A stretch of DNA of 64,000 bases from Lewinellaceae bacterium (GTDB lineage: Bacteria; Bacteroidota; Bacteroidia; Chitinophagales; Saprospiraceae): contig JADJOD010000015.1 of assembly GCA_016713985.1 (NCBI GenBank), positions 1-64,000 of the forward strand. Direction: 5' to 3'. The notes under the pieces are model-generated. The model was not told the DNA's origin and made no database searches. It saw only the letters and a list, made by a program, of their open reading frames with translations. Shown piece by piece: positions 17,782 to 27,053 of the stretch. Each line of letters begins with the position of its first letter. Position 1 is the stretch's first letter. A program made the position numbers and the translations under genes.

Positions 17782-20700
17782 CTACTTCTTCACCACAAAG
17801 CGCACAGCCTGCCTGTCTCCGTTTTGTGTAACCACTTCGAGAAAATACAATCCGTCGGCCAGCGCTTGCGGCCAGTGCAATTCCTGGGGCGCGGTATCGG
17901 CAGTAAGGGTCAGGAATTGAATTCGTTGACCCCGGCTGTCGAATACGCGCACGTCAACCTGCTGGCCGGCCCAGTCCCTCAGGTCTGCAAATAAGACGCC
18001 GGAGCCTGGGTTGGGGAATACGGTAAAGCCGGAATTGGTTTTCCCGGCAACCCCGGCGCCGCCTTTTTGCCCCGGTGCGGATGTTTCCGGGCAGTTAAAG
18101 GTATTGAGGTGCGCTTCGTAAAATATTTTGAGAGCAACCCGCACGACCACGTGGATGTACGTCATGTTGGAATTGGGCGGCAGCGTAAATTCAAAAACGT
18201 CCGATTCGCCGTTGGCAATGCTGTCTGTGGAAGTTTTAAACCGGATGGAGTGGAACGGCGAGTGATTCGGGTTCAAAACATCGTATTCACGACCGCCGGG
18301 TGTCGTATACACCGAATTGTTCGGCGGATCGAGGGCTACCACGCCGTTGGGCAACTGAAAAGCCGCGTAGATCAGTTTGTTGGTACAGTTGTTCGTGACC
18401 CGGATGCGATAGGTTTTGTTGTTGGCCGAATCTTTCTGAACACTCAACAATTCGTATTTGACGCAGGCAATGGTTTTGACGTCGCAGGGTGGGGCAGTGG
18501 CTATGTTTACATTGAAACAGCACGACGCGCTTTGTCCGCAACTGTCTTTGGCCGTGTAACAAACCTTGGTTGTGCCCGGCAGGAAAGTGCTTCCGGAAGG
18601 CAAACCCTCCGTGAGGGTCAACGCGATGCCCGGACAGGTACAGTCGCTTGTTGCAAAAGGCAGGTCGTAGTGCACCACCGATTGGCCCCCGACAGCCGAA
18701 GCGACGTTTGACGGGCACACGGCCTTTACGACGGAAGGAGCGGGGGTTTGGAACAGCAGGGTATAGGTGACGAGGGTGTCGCAATCGCCCGGGGCGCCGG
18801 GCATAGTCACCACAACCGTCCCCGGCGCGGTGTACGTATTGCCGCCAAGCGTGACGTTTTCGCCGGGGCAAAATTCAATTGTCTGATTTTGAGTTATTTG
18901 TGGCAATTCACTTAACACATAAGTGACGAGGGTGTCACAATCGCCGTTTTGGCCCGCGAGCGTGGTTGTGACCGTTCCCGGAGCAGTGTACGCCGTTCCG
19001 CCGATGGTCACCGAACTGCCCGGACAAAAAGAAAGCGGCACGGTTTGGGTGGGTTGGGGCAGCATTTGCAAAACATACGCGGCAACGGTATCGCAGGCGC
19101 CGTTTTGGCCCGGAATGATTACCGTAACCGTTCCGGCTTCAGTGTACGTGGAATCGCCGATGGTCACCGCACCGCCCGGACAAAAAGCAATCGTGTCTGC
19201 CAGGTTGGTTACCGGCGACAATTCGAGGATGTGGGTAATCAGGGTGTCGCAGGCGCCGCCCTGCCCTGGCAGTATTTCAAGGATTGTTCCCGACGAGGTG
19301 TACGTGGAATCGCCGATGGTGACCGAACTGCCCGGACAAAAAGGCACAAACACGGAGTCGGCAATCACCGGCTGCACCTGTACCAGCGCGGAATCAGCCA
19401 CAACCTGGCCGCATTGATCCGTTACAAGAACCGAATACACGGTGTTGCCGGCGGGGCTGACGAGAATGGAAGCGGAGGTTTCACCGGTGCTCCAGAGGTA
19501 CGTATAAGGTGAAAGTCCACCCGTCACGCCGGGTGTAAGCACGGTACCGGCATTGTTGCAGGTACTTTGATCATCGAGGGCTGCTTCCAAAGCAGTGTTG
19601 TCCTGAATGAGGAACTCCACCTGGGTTTGCGAGCAGGCGCAGGAGTTGTCGAGCAACAGCAGGATGTTTTCCAGACCTTCCTGGAGGTTGTCCGACCACA
19701 CCACCACGGGAACTAATATTTCATTTTCTCCGGCGGGAATGACTACCGGGCTTGTAAGTGGTTCATAATCAATGCCCGGTGTAGCCGTGCTGGCTCCCGA
19801 AACGGCGAAATTCACGGTTAGCGGCTGGCTGTTGTCGCCGTTGCCGCGGGTGAAACGCACATACGCGGTGTCGCAGTTTTCATAGCTCTGCTGGCCGCCG
19901 CCGGGGTAAATCGTTTCCGCGTTTACGGAGCCGCCCGCTTCGAAAGAATTGGCGCGCAGGAAAACACCGGAGTCAAAAATGCCGTCGCTGACGTCGGCAA
20001 TTTTTAGTTTGATGTGGTAGGTCTGGCAGGGAATCACATTGGCCACAGCCGTGAGAATCTCCGTAAAGCCGTCGTATTGCACTTCGTTGATGGCCGCCGC
20101 AGTGGAAGGTGGTATAACGAGGCAATTATTGCCGAAAAACGGCGTGTTATGGATGTATAAACCGCTGTTCATCAGGTGGTTGACGGTGTTGATCGAAACG
20201 GGCGTGGAGGGCCCGATCACGGCCAGGTTCTGGGTTCCGGTAATGCCGGGACCGGAGATGAAAAAGCCGAATACGTCGTTGTACGGGGTATTGACGTATT
20301 CGCAGTATTCTTCCGAAGCAAAAACAAATTCGAACGTCACCGGCGTCTGGGTCGGTGTAAAATCGAATTCGATAACGGCCCTGTCGTAAATGGTTCCGGT
20401 TGTCAGGGACGAGAGGTTGGCATCGGGCGTGGAGGTGCCGAATCCGTCGCTGGCGTTGTTGGAATCGTTCGGGCCGACGGCAACTTCCGCGTTGCCGGTT
20501 GTCAGGATCATTCCTTCGCTGAAGCCGATATTGCTGAGGCCGTTGGAAAACGTGCCGACCTGGCTGCCCTGTCCGTTAAAAGTAACGTTGTCCACATCGT
20601 AACAATTGCCGCCGATCAATACGTTCCGGACCACGTCTTCTGCACTGATGCCGGTTGATACTTCCAAAACGCTCATCGCCGACTTGCCGAGTATTTTTTC

Positions 20701-21131
20701 TTTCCAGGCATTTACTTCCGGGCAGGTTTCACACTTTACGGAAAGGAACATCGGAATGGTTGCGGATTGTATTTCCGCATGGGCCGTCACCTGAAATTCG
20801 ACACATGCCGACAAGGCGGTGAAACGCAGGGCATTTTTTCGATCTTCCTGAATAACAATGTCTTTTGCGGCAATAAAGTTGATGCCGATGCCGCAATTTC
20901 AAACTCTGCCTCCTGGCCGGCTGCCGCGCCGTTGCCGATGAGCAGGTAGGTGTTTCCGGGAATCAGATCACATAAGGTAATGGTATTGTCTCCCGCCAGC
21001 ACCTCCAGAGGCGCCCGCATTTTGGCGCCGTTCATTTGGACCGTCAGGTTTTGCTGGGCGGACAGGGTGGCAGTGAAAAAAAAGGAGAGAACAAAAAGTA
21101 CAAGCGTTAAAGGGTGCGTCTGTGGTTTCAT
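17782..21131 (-). CDS. Choice-of-anchor-L type IX secreted protein, one frameshift
   Basis: About 1116 residues. Start ATG at 21131 gives a signal peptide (LTLVLFVLSFFFTATLSAQ). The frame breaks near 20886; one extra base restores AEFEIAASGINFIAAKDIVIQ. A choice-of-anchor-L domain follows (DVDNVTFNGQGSQVGTFSNG, FEFVFASEEYCEYVNTPYND). Next are a Calx-beta-like stretch, a PKD-like repeat, four copies of FCPG-SVTIG-x-YT repeats with regular Cys, a HYR segment, the conserved module shared with the protein at 13680-16704, and a type IX sorting tail (VFPNPGSGVLFADLRDW). Surface-exposed or released. The shared tail and matching repeats make the two genes paralogous over their C-terminal halves. Confidence 0.88.
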
Positions 21132-21437
21132 GAAAAGTGATTGTTGGGTAAGTTTGAGTTTCGGGTTACAACCGGTTAATATGCAGATGCCGCACACCGG
21201 TGACAGGACATAAAATACCCCGGTCAAATGGGAAACAGCCGGTGTTGGGCAACAGAAAAAAAATACTTCCAATGGAGAACGGGACACCATAAAGGCCCGT
21301 TCATTGGGTGAAAACCGGAAGCAGGAAGGAATTTATTAGACTTTACAGGAGAGTTGGAAACGCTGCTACGAAAGTATGGGGAGTTTGAACCATATCAAAA
21401 TGGCTTCACCCGGTTTTTTTTATAAACGGGCAAAATA
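21132..21437. other. Intergenic, nothing recognised
   Basis: 306 bp between two minus-strand genes. It must hold the promoter of the choice-of-anchor-L gene. No repeat, RNA or convincing promoter motif was found. Confidence 0.5.
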
Positions 21438-22586
21438 CTACGGGCGGGGTAGGATTGCAGCATCCAAATCCGCGATCAAATCTTCCACATCTTCCACCCC
21501 CACACTGAGCCGTATGAGGGAATCCGTGAGGCCGACTTTCAGGCGTTCTTCCCGCGGAATACTCGCATGGGTCATACTTGCCGGGTGTCCGATGAGCGAT
21601 TCGACGCCGCCGAGCGACTCGGCCAGCGAAAACAGGTGGGTACCGCTCAGCACCCGGGTTGCACTTTCTATCGAATTGTCTTTCAGGTCGAACGAAACCA
21701 TGGCGCCGAACATGCGCATCTGGCGTTTGGCGATCTCGTGGTTGGGGTGCGTGGCAAACCCCGGCCAGAATACTTTTTCCACTTTGGGGTGCGTGTCGAG
21801 GTATTGCGCGATGGCGGCGGCGTTTTCGCAGGCGCGCTGCACGCGCAGGTGCAGGGTTTTGATGCCGCGCAGGATGAGGAAACAATCCTGGGGGCCCGGC
21901 ACGGCGCCACTGGCGTTTTGAAGAAAACGAAGGCGCTGCGCGAGTTCGGCGTCTTTTACGATCAGGCAGCCGTGCACCACGTCGGAGTGCCCGCCGATGT
22001 ATTTGGTGGCGGAATGCAACACGATGTCCGCGCCGAGGTCGAGCGGATTTTGCAGGTAAGGCGAAGCGAAGGTATTGTCCACACAAGTCAGGATGCCGCG
22101 TTTGCGGGCGATGTCGCACACGGCCCGGATGTCCACGATGTTGAGCATCGGGTTGGTGGGGGTTTCGATCCAGATCAGCCGGGTATCCGGCCCGATCTCA
22201 CGTTCGACCCTGGTGGCGTCGTACATGTCCACATAGCGGCTTTTTAGTCCCCACTGGCCCCACACACGCACCATCTGGCGGTAGGAACCGCCGTATAAAT
22301 CATTGACGGACAATACTTCATCGCCCGATTTGAATAGTTTGATGACGGCGTCCTGCGCGGCCAGCCCCGAGCTGAAACAAATGGCGTCGGTACCGTTTTC
22401 CAGCGCGGCGAGGTTTTTTTCCAGCGCCGAGCGGGTCGGGTTTTGTGTACGCGCATATTCATAACCCTTGTGGTCGCCGGGCGCGGCCTGCACGTAGGTG
22501 GAGGTCTGGAAAATCGGGGTCATAATAGCCCCGGTGGAGGGATCGGGTTCGATACCCGCATGGATGACTTTTGTGGCGAATTTCAT
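21438..22586 (-). CDS. Cystathionine gamma-synthase/lyase family enzyme
   Basis: A 382-residue PLP enzyme of the Cys/Met metabolism family, full length. The cofactor lysine is in LHSATKYIGGHSDVVHG (K195). Substrate-site residues are YEYARTQNPTRSALE and the YGGSYR motif (Y98 region). The family includes cystathionine gamma-synthase (metB), gamma-lyase and O-acetylhomoserine sulfhydrylase-like enzymes. Sequence alone does not separate synthase from lyase with certainty, so no symbol is given. It is in the same direction as the transketolase genes, 90 bp downstream of them, but no functional link is evident. Confidence 0.93.
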   Translation of the reverse strand: MKFATKVIHAGIEPDPSTGAIMTPIFQTSTYVQAAPGDHKGYEYARTQNPTRSALEKNLAALENGTDAICFSSGLAAQDAVIKLFKSGDEVLSVNDLYGGSYRQMVRVWGQWGLKSRYVDMYDATRVEREIGPDTRLIWIETPTNPMLNIVDIRAVCDIARKRGILTCVDNTFASPYLQNPLDLGADIVLHSATKYIGGHSDVVHGCLIVKDAELAQRLRFLQNASGAVPGPQDCFLILRGIKTLHLRVQRACENAAAIAQYLDTHPKVEKVFWPGFATHPNHEIAKRQMRMFGAMVSFDLKDNSIESATRVLSGTHLFSLAESLGGVESLIGHPASMTHASIPREERLKVGLTDSLIRLSVGVEDVEDLIADLDAAILPRP

Positions 22587-22658
22587 ACGAAATGGTTGGC
22601 GGGTTTCGGGGGGCGGGTTATGGAGAATGGTTAGAGTGTCTGCAAAGGTATGAAGGTT

Positions 22659-22676
22659 CCGGAACTGAAGTTCCGG
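22659..22676. repeat. Short hairpin after transketolase C-half
   Basis: CCGGAACT-GA-AGTTCCGG, 8-bp perfect arms, directly abutting the stop codon at 22677-22679. No T tail on the minus strand. A weak terminator or another small palindromic element. Confidence 0.5.
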
Positions 22677-23636
22677 CTACTTGCGGTCCAGCACATCTTT
22701 CACGGCCCACAACACATCCTTTTTGCCCATGCCGTATTTCTCCAGCAGTTCTGCGGGTTTGCCACTTTCGCCGAAGGAGTCGTTCACGCCGACGTATTCC
22801 ATAGGTACGGGCAATTTGTGTACGAGCAGGTTGGCGATGGCGTCGCCGAGGCCGCCGTTGCGCTGGTGTTCTTCGGCCACCACCACGGCGCGGGTTTTGC
22901 TCACGGAATCGAGGATAGCCTCTTCGTCGAGGGGTTTGATGGTGTGGATGTTGATGACTTCACAGGAGATGCCCTGCCCGGCGAGTTCTTTGGCGGCTTC
23001 GATGCTCGTCCACACGAGGTGGCCGGTGGCGAAGATGGTCACGTCTTTGCCGGAAGCGAGGTGCAGGGCCTTTCCGATCTTAAATTTCTGATTTTCAGGT
23101 GTAAATATGGGCCAGGCCGGGCGTCCGAAGCGCAGATACACGGGGCCGTGATACTCGGCGATGGCCATTGTGGCGGCTTTGGTCTGGTTGTAGTCGCAGG
23201 GGTTGATCACCACCATACCCGGCAACATACGCATCATGCCGATGTCTTCGAGGATCTGGTGTGTGGCGCCGTCTTCTCCCAAAGTGACACCCGCGTGGGA
23301 GGCGCAGATTTTTACGTTTTTGTGCGAATAGGCGATGCTCTGGCGGATCTGGTCGTACACACGGCCGGTGCTGAAATTGGCGAAAGTGCCGGTAAAAGGA
23401 ATCTTTCCCGCTGTTGCCAGACCCGCCGCGATGCCCATCATGTTGGCTTCCGCAATGCCGCACTGGAAAAACCGCTCGGGAAACTCTTTCTGGAAATGCT
23501 GCATCAGCAGCGATTCCATCAGGTCGGCGGTGAGGCCCACCACGTTGGGGTTTTGGCGGCCCAGTTCGAGCAGGCCGGCGCCGAAGCCTTCGCGGGTAGC
23601 GCGGGAGGCGGAAGAAGTTAATTCGTTGATGTTCAT
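22677..23636 (-). CDS. Transketolase, C-terminal subunit
   Basis: 319 residues covering the pyrimidine-binding and C-terminal domains of a split transketolase: the conserved ERFFQCGIAEANMMGIAAGL with the catalytic Glu, FTGTFANFSTGRVYDQIRQS, and the C-terminal VINIHTIKPLDEEAI. With the N-terminal subunit it transfers two-carbon ketol units in the pentose phosphate pathway using thiamine diphosphate. Split transketolases are normally encoded by adjacent genes; here the N-half lies 2.2 kb upstream at 25849-26700 with other genes between. The protein itself is intact. Confidence 0.93.
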   Translation of the reverse strand: MNINELTSSASRATREGFGAGLLELGRQNPNVVGLTADLMESLLMQHFQKEFPERFFQCGIAEANMMGIAAGLATAGKIPFTGTFANFSTGRVYDQIRQSIAYSHKNVKICASHAGVTLGEDGATHQILEDIGMMRMLPGMVVINPCDYNQTKAATMAIAEYHGPVYLRFGRPAWPIFTPENQKFKIGKALHLASGKDVTIFATGHLVWTSIEAAKELAGQGISCEVINIHTIKPLDEEAILDSVSKTRAVVVAEEHQRNGGLGDAIANLLVHKLPVPMEYVGVNDSFGESGKPAELLEKYGMGKKDVLWAVKDVLDRK

Positions 23637-23639
23637 ATT

Positions 23640-24335
23640 TTATTCAGCGAGGGATTGGCGCATCATTTCAAGAATGGCATCCACCCCTTTAATTTCGTTA
23701 AATTTTCTTTTTTCAAGGTTTGACCAAATACAAGGATGAGAAAGGATTAAAACATTGGTTTTCAAAAGGTTAGTATTATCAAAATGAACGGATTTCAAAA
23801 GTGGAGTAGAAGTTTCATCTAAGGATTTAAGACTTGAAATCCTACTCCATTTTTTTCTTAATTCGCTTGATAACGGAAGTAGAAACCTCATCCCACTGCT
23901 TTGGGTTTCAAGTTGAAACTCAAAAAAATCTTGGCATTTTTTTCGGAACCCTTCGTGTTTCATACCGGGCGATTTCCCCGTCATCTTCTCTTCTTTCTCT
24001 CGAACGCCCATAATTGCATTGGTGAAAAAACATTCGTTTTCAGAAATTTTTGCATCACGAATCAGTTTGAGCAAGTTTCTCCAAGTTGCATTTGTTCTGA
24101 TGTCTTCGCCGCTTTGCGGCAAGTTTTGAGTGTAAGAAAGCGTGCCAAAGTCTTGACCCAAAATCATGATTTTCCCTTTGGGCAAATCCTCTCCGTCGCC
24201 AAATAATCCACGCCCCACAGGGAAAAAAGCAAGGCCTTTTTGGAGTTGTTCAGAAACCTCAACCATGCCTGCCTCCGCTGAGTAAGGCAGATTTAAACGC
24301 AATAGTTTTTCTCTAAGTAACTGAATATCAATCAT
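23640..24335 (-). CDS. Uracil-DNA-glycosylase-like protein
   Basis: 232 residues from the ATG at 24335 (MIDIQLLREKLLRLNLPY). It shows the glycosylase-superfamily motif KGKIMILGQDFGTLSYTQ (motif A region, GQDFG), ECFFTNAIMGVRE, and a late VLILSHPCIW that fits the motif B His region (HPC in place of HPS). Members excise uracil or act on related lesions; this subfamily is uncharacterised. The open frame extends upstream into the ATPase relic, but the stop at 24346-24348 of that gene in its own frame and a good ATG mark the true start. It ends three bases before the transketolase C-half start, tight enough for co-transcription. Confidence 0.72.
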   Translation of the reverse strand: MIDIQLLREKLLRLNLPYSAEAGMVEVSEQLQKGLAFFPVGRGLFGDGEDLPKGKIMILGQDFGTLSYTQNLPQSGEDIRTNATWRNLLKLIRDAKISENECFFTNAIMGVREKEEKMTGKSPGMKHEGFRKKCQDFFEFQLETQSSGMRFLLPLSSELRKKWSRISSLKSLDETSTPLLKSVHFDNTNLLKTNVLILSHPCIWSNLEKRKFNEIKGVDAILEMMRQSLAE

Positions 24336-24345
24336 GTTAACTCGA

Positions 24346-25823
24346 TTAAAAATCCCACAACCCCGTCTCCAACTGCACCATAGCCAACTCAAACTGCTCC
24401 TGATTCGGCGGGGTGAGATAGGGCGTTTTAAGACAGCAGGCAGCAGTGCGTCCAATTTTTCTTTCACCTCGGAATCTATTTCATTTGGTTTCATTTGAAG
24501 AATTATCTCGTGGTAATCACGTTTCCAAATGGCTTGCGGCAGGCCGACTTTTTCATAAAACTGCGGAATAACTTTGTCCAACCAATTGTCGGTTATCTTC
24601 TCACACGGGTCATATGGGGTGGCGGGGCGGATGTCTTTTATGACCTCATCTTCTTTTCCTAATTCATCAGCCTTCTTGTCCCTTGTGGACGCTCGCCAAG
24701 AAGAGATCCGCATCAAAACTCTGGCTTGGCAAGAATTTTCAAGTTCTCGTTTTTGCCAGCAGTGTATGTCAAGTCGAGGGTTGGGCTTGAAATCGGGGAT
24801 ACGATCAAAGACAGCGATGCCTTTCAGTTGTGGGAGAAATTCTCTGAACGCTTCAAAATTCCGAATTGCCAGCCCCGGCACATTAGAACCTACATATTCA
24901 ACATTGGCTCTGAATAAAAATGGCGCGACGGGATGTGCCATCTTTTGAGCAAACGCCTTCAGCATATCCAAGTCCGTAGAGCCTTCTAAATAAAGTACAT
25001 GGCCGCGCAATCGGGCAAGGGGTATTTCAAGGTATCGTGCGTCGCCCGAGAGTGGGAAAAATGAGAACCAACCTCGTCGGCCACCGTACCCAGCAATTTA
25101 AAAATTTCTCGTTGTCGAATGACTTCAAGGTGTGCGTCTGGTTCCAAGCCAGATAGTGGGGGGTAGGTATAAGCCAATGCGCGGTGTCTGAAAAAATGCC
25201 AGTTGCACGGATAAACTCAGGTTTGTGGAGCGTTATCCCGAAAATATTTTTAAGGTGATTAGTGAATCGCCGCCAGTTCCCTTCCGCGTCCGTCGGCACC
25301 AGAGGTTGCGCCTCTGGATAAAGTATTTCAAAACAGATGTTCCGAAGCACTTCGGCAGTTTTGCCTTCTCCAAGTTTGCGGTCAATAGAACCTTGTGTTA
25401 ACTTGTCCTCTGCCGAAGACAGGCCAGACATGGGTTGTAAAAAGCGAAAGCGAACGCCGTTGCCTGTCCTAAATACTTCCTTTATTTCTCTAAAACCATT
25501 TTGTAATTCGACAAGTAAGTGATTCTGCATTAGAAAAGGCAAACTCGGCTTTCAAACCCAGTCTTTTCATTAGTCTGCCCATATACGTTATGAGTGGGTT
25601 CTGCCCTTGCCGTCGCTCGATTTTGGGTTACCTTTTTATTCTTCCACAAAAAGCGCGCATCGGCAATAGGGCTATCGGCGTTTTGGCGCCGCAAACAAGT
25701 CACCCTTTTCCGGCTCGGCTGAAAAAGAGTAGCTTTCAGGTTGTTGGGACCAATAATGATCCGGATTGCCCACCGAGGAATCTCCTAATTTTTGAAGTTT
25801 TTGATAGATAGTTTCGTAATCAT
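24346..25823 (-). pseudogene. Degraded AAA ATPase with TOPRIM domain
   Basis: The N-terminus is classic for an SMC-like/OLD-like ATPase (MITKLSIKNFKN from 25823) but is followed at once by an in-frame TAG. The P-loop reads IIIGPNNLKATLFQ where GPNNxGKT/S is expected, so the lysine position is lost. Downstream pieces lie in different frames: GEGKTAEVLRNICFEIL, then the Walker B relic LEPDAHLEVIRQREIFKLLG, then a TOPRIM segment (LYLEGSTDLDMLKAFAQKM, GIAVFDRI). The central region between the second and third pieces is too short, implying internal deletion. The last 20 codons copy the end of the transketolase N-half. A true pseudogene, once probably a defence-type ATPase/nuclease. Confidence 0.8.
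24388..24410. repeat. 23-bp direct repeat, distal copy
   Basis: Identical over 23 bases to 25894-25916, which lies in the last codons of the transketolase N-half. Flanking bases also resemble that gene's end, including the stop codon. The copy forms the translated tail PNQEQFELAMVQLE of the ATPase relic. Confidence 0.9.
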
Positions 25824-25848
25824 AAAGGATACTTTTTAAAAATTTATT

Positions 25849-26700
25849 TTAAAAGTCTCCGAGCGGCGTCTCCCCCAATTGTTTCATGGCGCTCTCAAAC
25901 TGCTCCTGATTCGGCGCTTTCCCGTGCCATTTGTGCGTGCCCTGCATAAAATCGACGCCGTAGCCCATTTCCGTTTTCATCAGGATGACGACGGGTTTTC
26001 CTTTGCCGCTGCGGCGTTTGGCTTTGCGGAGCATGGCGATCACGGCTTCGAGGTCGTTGCCTTTTTCGAGGATCAGCACGTCCCAGCCGAAGGCTTTCCA
26101 CTTGGCGGGCAGGTTGCCGAGACTGATCACCTGGTCGGTGGGGCCGTCAATTTGCTGACCGTTCCAGTCGACCGTAACGATCAGGTTATCCACGCGGTGG
26201 TGTGCGGCAAACATCATGGCTTCCCAGCATTGGCCTTCTTCCAGTTCGCCGTCGCCGGTCAGGCAGAAAACCCGGCGTTTGTCGCCGTCGAGCCGTTTGG
26301 CCAGCGCAGCGCCGATGGCGGCGGAAATTCCCTGCCCCAGCGAACCCGAAGCGATCCGAACCCCCGGCAGCCCTTCATGGGTGGCGGGGTGGCCCTGCAG
26401 GCGGGTATTGATTTTGCGGAAGGTGCCGAGTTCTTTCACCGGAAAATAACCCGAACGCGCCAGCACGCTGTACCACACGGGTGAAATATGGCCGTTGGAA
26501 AGAAAAAACAGGTCCTGGTTTTTGCCTTCCATACGAAATGGTTTGGGGCTGTGTTTCAATACGTTACCATACAAAGCCACAAAAAATTCGGTGCAACCCA
26601 AGGAACCGCCGGGGTGACCGCTCTGCACGTTAAACACCATACGTACGATGTCGCGGCGAACTTGTGTACACAGATTTTTCAAGTAGGAGATATCTGCCAT
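25849..26700 (-). CDS. Transketolase, N-terminal subunit
   Basis: 283 residues forming the thiamine-diphosphate-binding half of a split transketolase: FNVQSGHPGGSLGCTEFFVA, the GDG motif CLTGDGELEEGQCWEAMMFA, and DWNGQQIDGPTD. The C-terminal tail (HKWHGKAPNQEQFESAMKQL) is typical. Partner subunit at 22677-23636. The ATPase relic starts 26 bp after its stop. Its last 80 bp are partly duplicated at 24346-24420, pointing to an insertion at this 3' end. Confidence 0.93.
   Translation of the reverse strand: MADISYLKNLCTQVRRDIVRMVFNVQSGHPGGSLGCTEFFVALYGNVLKHSPKPFRMEGKNQDLFFLSNGHISPVWYSVLARSGYFPVKELGTFRKINTRLQGHPATHEGLPGVRIASGSLGQGISAAIGAALAKRLDGDKRRVFCLTGDGELEEGQCWEAMMFAAHHRVDNLIVTVDWNGQQIDGPTDQVISLGNLPAKWKAFGWDVLILEKGNDLEAVIAMLRKAKRRSGKGKPVVILMKTEMGYGVDFMQGTHKWHGKAPNQEQFESAMKQLGETPLGDF
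25894..25916. repeat. 23-bp direct repeat, proximal copy in transketolase gene
   Basis: CTCAAACTGCTCCTGATTCG plus GCG, identical to 24388-24410 and in the same orientation, 1506 bp apart. The pair brackets the ATPase relic and could be an attachment-site-like duplication. Confidence 0.85.
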
Positions 26701-27053
26701 GAGGATAGGTTATTGCTTCGTTTTTGTCACCGGCGTCCTTAAGGTCATTGTGCCGGCATTTGTGGGAATATCGGATTGGCGGTTGAAACCTTCAGACAGG
26801 GCAACCAGGAGTGATTACTGACAAAAAGTATTGATTTTCAATTTTTTGAGCAATTAACACGCGCGGTGCTGAAAAACCGCCGTGGACGAAGGCGGCGCAA
26901 AGGTATATTTTTTCCGAGTTTGCAGCCCCGGAGTGAGGAAAATCGCGCGTTCCACGCCGGGGCGCAAAGAAGAAAAAAACGCGAAGCCGCAAGTGCCCGA
27001 ATTATTGCACACCGCGTCTTTGCGAAACCTTTGCGACTTCGTGTGAAACAACA
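26701..27053. other. Intergenic, no gene seen
   Basis: 353 bp between two minus-strand genes. It must contain the transketolase promoter. Low-complexity words such as GCGCAAAG and TTTGCGA recur, but no gene, RNA or clear dyad is present. Confidence 0.5.

Noticed and set aside
23640..25010. Fusion of an ATPase TOPRIM domain to a uracil-DNA-glycosylase domain
   Set aside because: The frame runs through only because the ATPase relic is frame-shifted. Its own frame ends with a stop at 24346-24348, and the glycosylase has its own ATG at 24335.
25285..25320. Small hairpin in the ATPase relic as another in-frame palindrome
   Set aside because: Arms are only 7 bp with a 5-base loop, which is expected by chance in a window of this size.
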